Below are positions 61,555-64,000 of a stretch of 64,000 bases of DNA, piece by piece. The notes under the pieces were generated by a model, which searched no databases, was not told where the DNA came from, and saw only the letters and a list, made by a program, of their open reading frames with translations. Where the stretch lies: NCBI RefSeq assembly GCF_042648445.1, contig NZ_JBHRYB010000005.1, positions 124,001-188,000 of the forward strand. Direction: 5' to 3'. The position numbers and the translations under genes were made by a program. The stretch is from Bacterioplanoides pacificum. Lineage in GTDB: Bacteria > Pseudomonadota > Gammaproteobacteria > Pseudomonadales > Oceanobacteraceae. Each line of letters opens with the position of its first letter. The stretch's first letter is position 1.

Positions 61555-63084
61555 ATGTCAAACGCCCGAATACTTAAAAACACACTGGCGCTTTACATCC
61601 GCCAAATTATTATAATTCTAATTACCCTATATTCAATGAGAGTAGTGCTTAATGAATTAGGTGTAGAAGATTTTGGTGTATATAGTGTTATCACTGGTTT
61701 TATTACACTGCTGGCTTTTTTGCCAGGTAGCATGGCCAGTGCGACGCAACGATTTTTCTCCTTTGCAATGGGGGAAAATGACCAAGCCAAGTTAAAACAA
61801 ACCTTTAGTGTGAATTTGATTATGTATGCGGCAATTGCTGTCTTTGCTTATATACTTCTCTTTACTGTAGGTTTGTGGTTTGTAGAAGTGCATTTAAAAC
61901 TGCCTGATGAACGCTTTAATGCAGCTGTAGAGTTGTATCGGTACACATCGTTAGCCTTTATTTTATCCGTTTTTACTGCACCTTTTATCGCAATTTTGAT
62001 TGCTCACGAAGATATGCATCTCTACGCAATGATATCTGTAATAGATGCAGTGTTGAAGTTGGCTGCAGCGCTATCTATGGCATATGTCAGTTATGATTCG
62101 CTAATATATTACGGTATGGCTTTGTTAGTAGTCAGCGCTTTAGTAACTCTCTCTTATATTTTGATTTGTTTAAAAAAGTACACAGAATGCCAGATTAAAA
62201 AAATTTATTGGAGTGCTAGGCTCCTTAAAGAAATTTTAGGATTTACTTGGTGGACGCTTTTTGGACAAGTTAGTACAGTGTTTCGCAATCAGGCGGTTAC
62301 TGTCCTGGTAAACCAGATGTTTACACCAGCAACTGTCGCTGCAAGGGCAATTGCTCTCAATGTGGCAAGTCAGGTAGCAGTGTTTTCGAGTAACCTCAAT
62401 ACAGGTCTGTATCCTCCCATCATAAAGACTTATGCATCAAAGCAGAAAGACGAAATGATGAGTCTGGTTTTTAATGGTTCTAAGCTAACTTTTTTCTTAA
62501 TGTGGGTGTTTGCCTTACCTATTTTGCTCGAAATGGAACTTGTGTTAACTATTTGGTTAAAAACACCACCTGTTAAAGCCGTATTTTTTACACAATTAGC
62601 TATTGTTGAATCATTGATTCTTGCCTTAAGTCTGCCACTTGCAACCGCAGCAAGAGCGCCAGGGAAAATGGCATTATACGAAACTCTTTTAGGAATCATA
62701 CAAATCTCTATTTTCTTCATTTCTTGGTGGTTCTTGAAATTAGGTTACTCTGCTGAGTGGGTTTTCTATATTGCAATTGTAGCAAATTTGATTATGTTTA
62801 AAGTTCGCTTGTTGTTAGTAAAGTACCTAACAGGTCTACCAATAATACCTTACTATAAAAAAGTAGTGTTGCCTGTTGTGGCTATTGTTATTATTTCATC
62901 AGTGCTTAGTGTATTGATGGCAAGAAACTTGCCGGATAGTATGTTGATGTCACTATATGTTATTGTTTTTTCAATGAGTATTTCCACAATTGCTATGTAT
63001 TATTTAGGTTTGGACAGGTATTGGCGTATTAAAATAGTACAGTTTATGTTTAAGAAGTTTTTTGGCTCAGGGAACGCTGTATGA
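61555..63084 (+). CDS. Polysaccharide flippase-type MOP/MATE membrane protein (Wzx-like)
   Basis: Integral membrane protein of 509 residues with about 12-14 hydrophobic segments, resembling O-antigen/lipid-linked oligosaccharide translocases. N-terminal RILKNTLALYIRQIIIILIT followed by VLNELGVEDFGVYSVITGF is the usual flippase opening. AATVAARAIALNVASQVAVF resembles TM9-10 regions. It probably moves polyprenyl-linked oligosaccharide across the inner membrane. Base composition falls to clearly AT-rich here compared with all preceding genes, a sign of horizontal acquisition of the sugar-polymer locus. It overlaps the next gene by 4 bp (ATGA). Confidence 0.88.
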   Translation: MSNARILKNTLALYIRQIIIILITLYSMRVVLNELGVEDFGVYSVITGFITLLAFLPGSMASATQRFFSFAMGENDQAKLKQTFSVNLIMYAAIAVFAYILLFTVGLWFVEVHLKLPDERFNAAVELYRYTSLAFILSVFTAPFIAILIAHEDMHLYAMISVIDAVLKLAAALSMAYVSYDSLIYYGMALLVVSALVTLSYILICLKKYTECQIKKIYWSARLLKEILGFTWWTLFGQVSTVFRNQAVTVLVNQMFTPATVAARAIALNVASQVAVFSSNLNTGLYPPIIKTYASKQKDEMMSLVFNGSKLTFFLMWVFALPILLEMELVLTIWLKTPPVKAVFFTQLAIVESLILALSLPLATAARAPGKMALYETLLGIIQISIFFISWWFLKLGYSAEWVFYIAIVANLIMFKVRLLLVKYLTGLPIIPYYKKVVLPVVAIVIISSVLSVLMARNLPDSMLMSLYVIVFSMSISTIAMYYLGLDRYWRIKIVQFMFKKFFGSGNAV

Positions 63085-64000
63085 GAGTATTAGTTCTGGG
63101 TGGTACTGGCGCGATGGGTAAGCATTTGGTACATCTTCTGGTAGAAGAAGGTAAAGATGTGCATGTTACATCACGTACTCGTTCTGGAATGGAGGCTGGA
63201 GTTCATTACATTCAAGGCAACGCACAGGATCTCAATTTTTTAATGGGGATTTTGACCGAAAGTTGGGATTCAATCGTAGACTTTATGGTTTATACCACCC
63301 CCATTTTTCAAAAACGATATTCATATCTCCTGAATGCTACTAAACAATATGTTTTTATCAGCTCTGCTCGTGTTTATGCTAACTCCGAAGAACCTATAAA
63401 AGAATGCTCACCAAGATTGCTTGATGTTGTAAAAGACGATGGCTATTTAAAAACAGATGAATATGCTTTAACAAAAGCTCGGCAGGAAGATTTGTTATTA
63501 GCTAGTCAAAGCAAGAATTGGACAATAATTCGACCCTATATAACCTATGATGACGAACGCTTACAGCTTGGTGTTCTTGAAAAGGAAGATTGGCTGTATC
63601 GTGCACTTAATGGACGTAGTATTGTCACAGCACAAGATATTCAAAATAAATCAACAACTCTTACCGCAGGAATAGATGTTGCTTATGCAATTTGTTCTGT
63701 TCTAGGAAAGCAAGAGGCGCTAGGTGAGGCATTTCATATAACTGGAAACAAAAATGTCACATGGAAAGAAATTTTAAATATATATTTGGAAGTGCTTAAG
63801 AAGCAAGGTTTTAACACTGGTTTTGTCGAGCAAAGTTTAAATGATTTTCTAACCTGGCGAAAAGGGCGGTATCAGGTCATTTATGACCGATTATTTGATC
63901 GGATTTTTGACAATAGTAAAATAAATAATTTTATTGATAATTCAAAGTTCATCGCTCCGCAAGAAGGTCTGAGCGACTGCCTTACAAGTTTTCTCAACCG
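63081..64000 (+). CDS. NAD-dependent epimerase/dehydratase-family protein (partial, runs off window)
   Basis: Start ATG at 63081 overlaps the flippase stop. At least 306 codons are open to the end of the window. The N-terminus MRVLVLGGTGAMGKHLVHLL is an extended-SDR NAD(P)-binding motif. YVFISSARVYANSEE supplies the catalytic Ser and first Tyr-containing block; TDEYALTKARQEDLLL is the YxxxK motif. IIRPYITYDD, and the C-terminal EAFHITGNKNVTWKEI, are typical of sugar-nucleotide-modifying or ribose-reductase-like SDRs. AT-rich like the flippase gene. The product sugar is not identified. Confidence 0.85.
   Translation, partial: MRVLVLGGTGAMGKHLVHLLVEEGKDVHVTSRTRSGMEAGVHYIQGNAQDLNFLMGILTESWDSIVDFMVYTTPIFQKRYSYLLNATKQYVFISSARVYANSEEPIKECSPRLLDVVKDDGYLKTDEYALTKARQEDLLLASQSKNWTIIRPYITYDDERLQLGVLEKEDWLYRALNGRSIVTAQDIQNKSTTLTAGIDVAYAICSVLGKQEALGEAFHITGNKNVTWKEILNIYLEVLKKQGFNTGFVEQSLNDFLTWRKGRYQVIYDRLFDRIFDNSKINNFIDNSKFIAPQEGLSDCLTSFLN

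Noticed and set aside
1..64000. tRNA, rRNA, prophage or insertion-sequence transposase
   Set aside because: No cloverleaf, rRNA segment, integrase or transposase motif was found on either strand.

Overview
The window is chromosomal DNA from a gammaproteobacterium. The gene order ubiG-mupP-yciK / gyrA-serC-pheA-hisC-(tyrA-aroA fusion)-cmk-rpsA-ihfB-lapA-lapB-pyrF is the Pseudomonas/Oceanospirillales arrangement. The fatty-acid genes, the very CAG/CAA-rich reading frames and the roughly 50% GC by eye suggest a marine oceanospirillalean (Thalassolituus/Oceanobacter-like). That last step is inference.

Layout. 1-5.8 kb: a heavy-metal-type RND efflux operon (outer-membrane factor, adaptor, HME pump, DUF3240). 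5.9-12.9 kb: a penicillin-acylase-family lipoprotein, a convergent folM/folK pair, a periplasmic LigE-type DNA ligase, recJ and a DUF4124 protein. 12.9-20.6 kb: a chalcone-isomerase-fold protein, the TIGR03546/TIGR03545 pair, an SDR and a membrane-anchored M16 peptidase. 20.7-29.7 kb: signalling and accessory genes, including a response regulator with degenerate GGDEF/EAL-like domains opposite an HTH/pseudo-receiver gene, an acyltransferase, a two-domain lipoprotein, yaeQ, an exonuclease-fold protein, a PAS-GGDEF-EAL protein and an internally deleted FIST gene. 29.7-36 kb: lipid genes (desaturase, AraC regulator, fadD, acyl-CoA dehydrogenase). 36-43.6 kb: a diguanylate cyclase, endonuclease I, an SSB-tailed DUF3127 protein, an aminotransferase, and yciK-mupP-ubiG-mtaD. 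43.7-44.3 kb: a parDE toxin-antitoxin pair. 44.5-59.6 kb: gyrA and the aromatic-amino-acid/ribosomal cluster, broken up by repeat arrays. 59.6-64 kb: rfaH, an ops element, galU, an internally deleted ugd, then an AT-rich polysaccharide segment (flippase and the start of an SDR/epimerase) that runs off the window.

How it fits together. The 47-54 kb block turns chorismate into Phe/Tyr precursors and supplies serine and His/aromatic aminotransfer, then leads into cmk and rpsA. RfaH is encoded about 130 bp upstream of a 12/12 match to its ops recruitment element, which leads into galU and the surface-polysaccharide genes; this is a compact self-contained antitermination circuit. Several c-di-GMP proteins lie within 16 kb.

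Most unusual. (1) Two genes, FIST and ugd, keep both ends but have lost their middles in frame. (2) A roughly 80-110 bp structured repeat occurs twice in opposite orientation around gyrA, with outer stems that differ in sequence yet stay complementary. (3) Two large arrays of GTAG-headed REP-like palindromes sit at operon junctions (pheA/hisC and rpsA/ihfB), the second next to a 14-bp minisatellite. (4) A 3' neighbour of yaeQ preserves a short fragment of an E1-alpha dehydrogenase gene. I found no tRNA, rRNA, CRISPR array or transposase gene.
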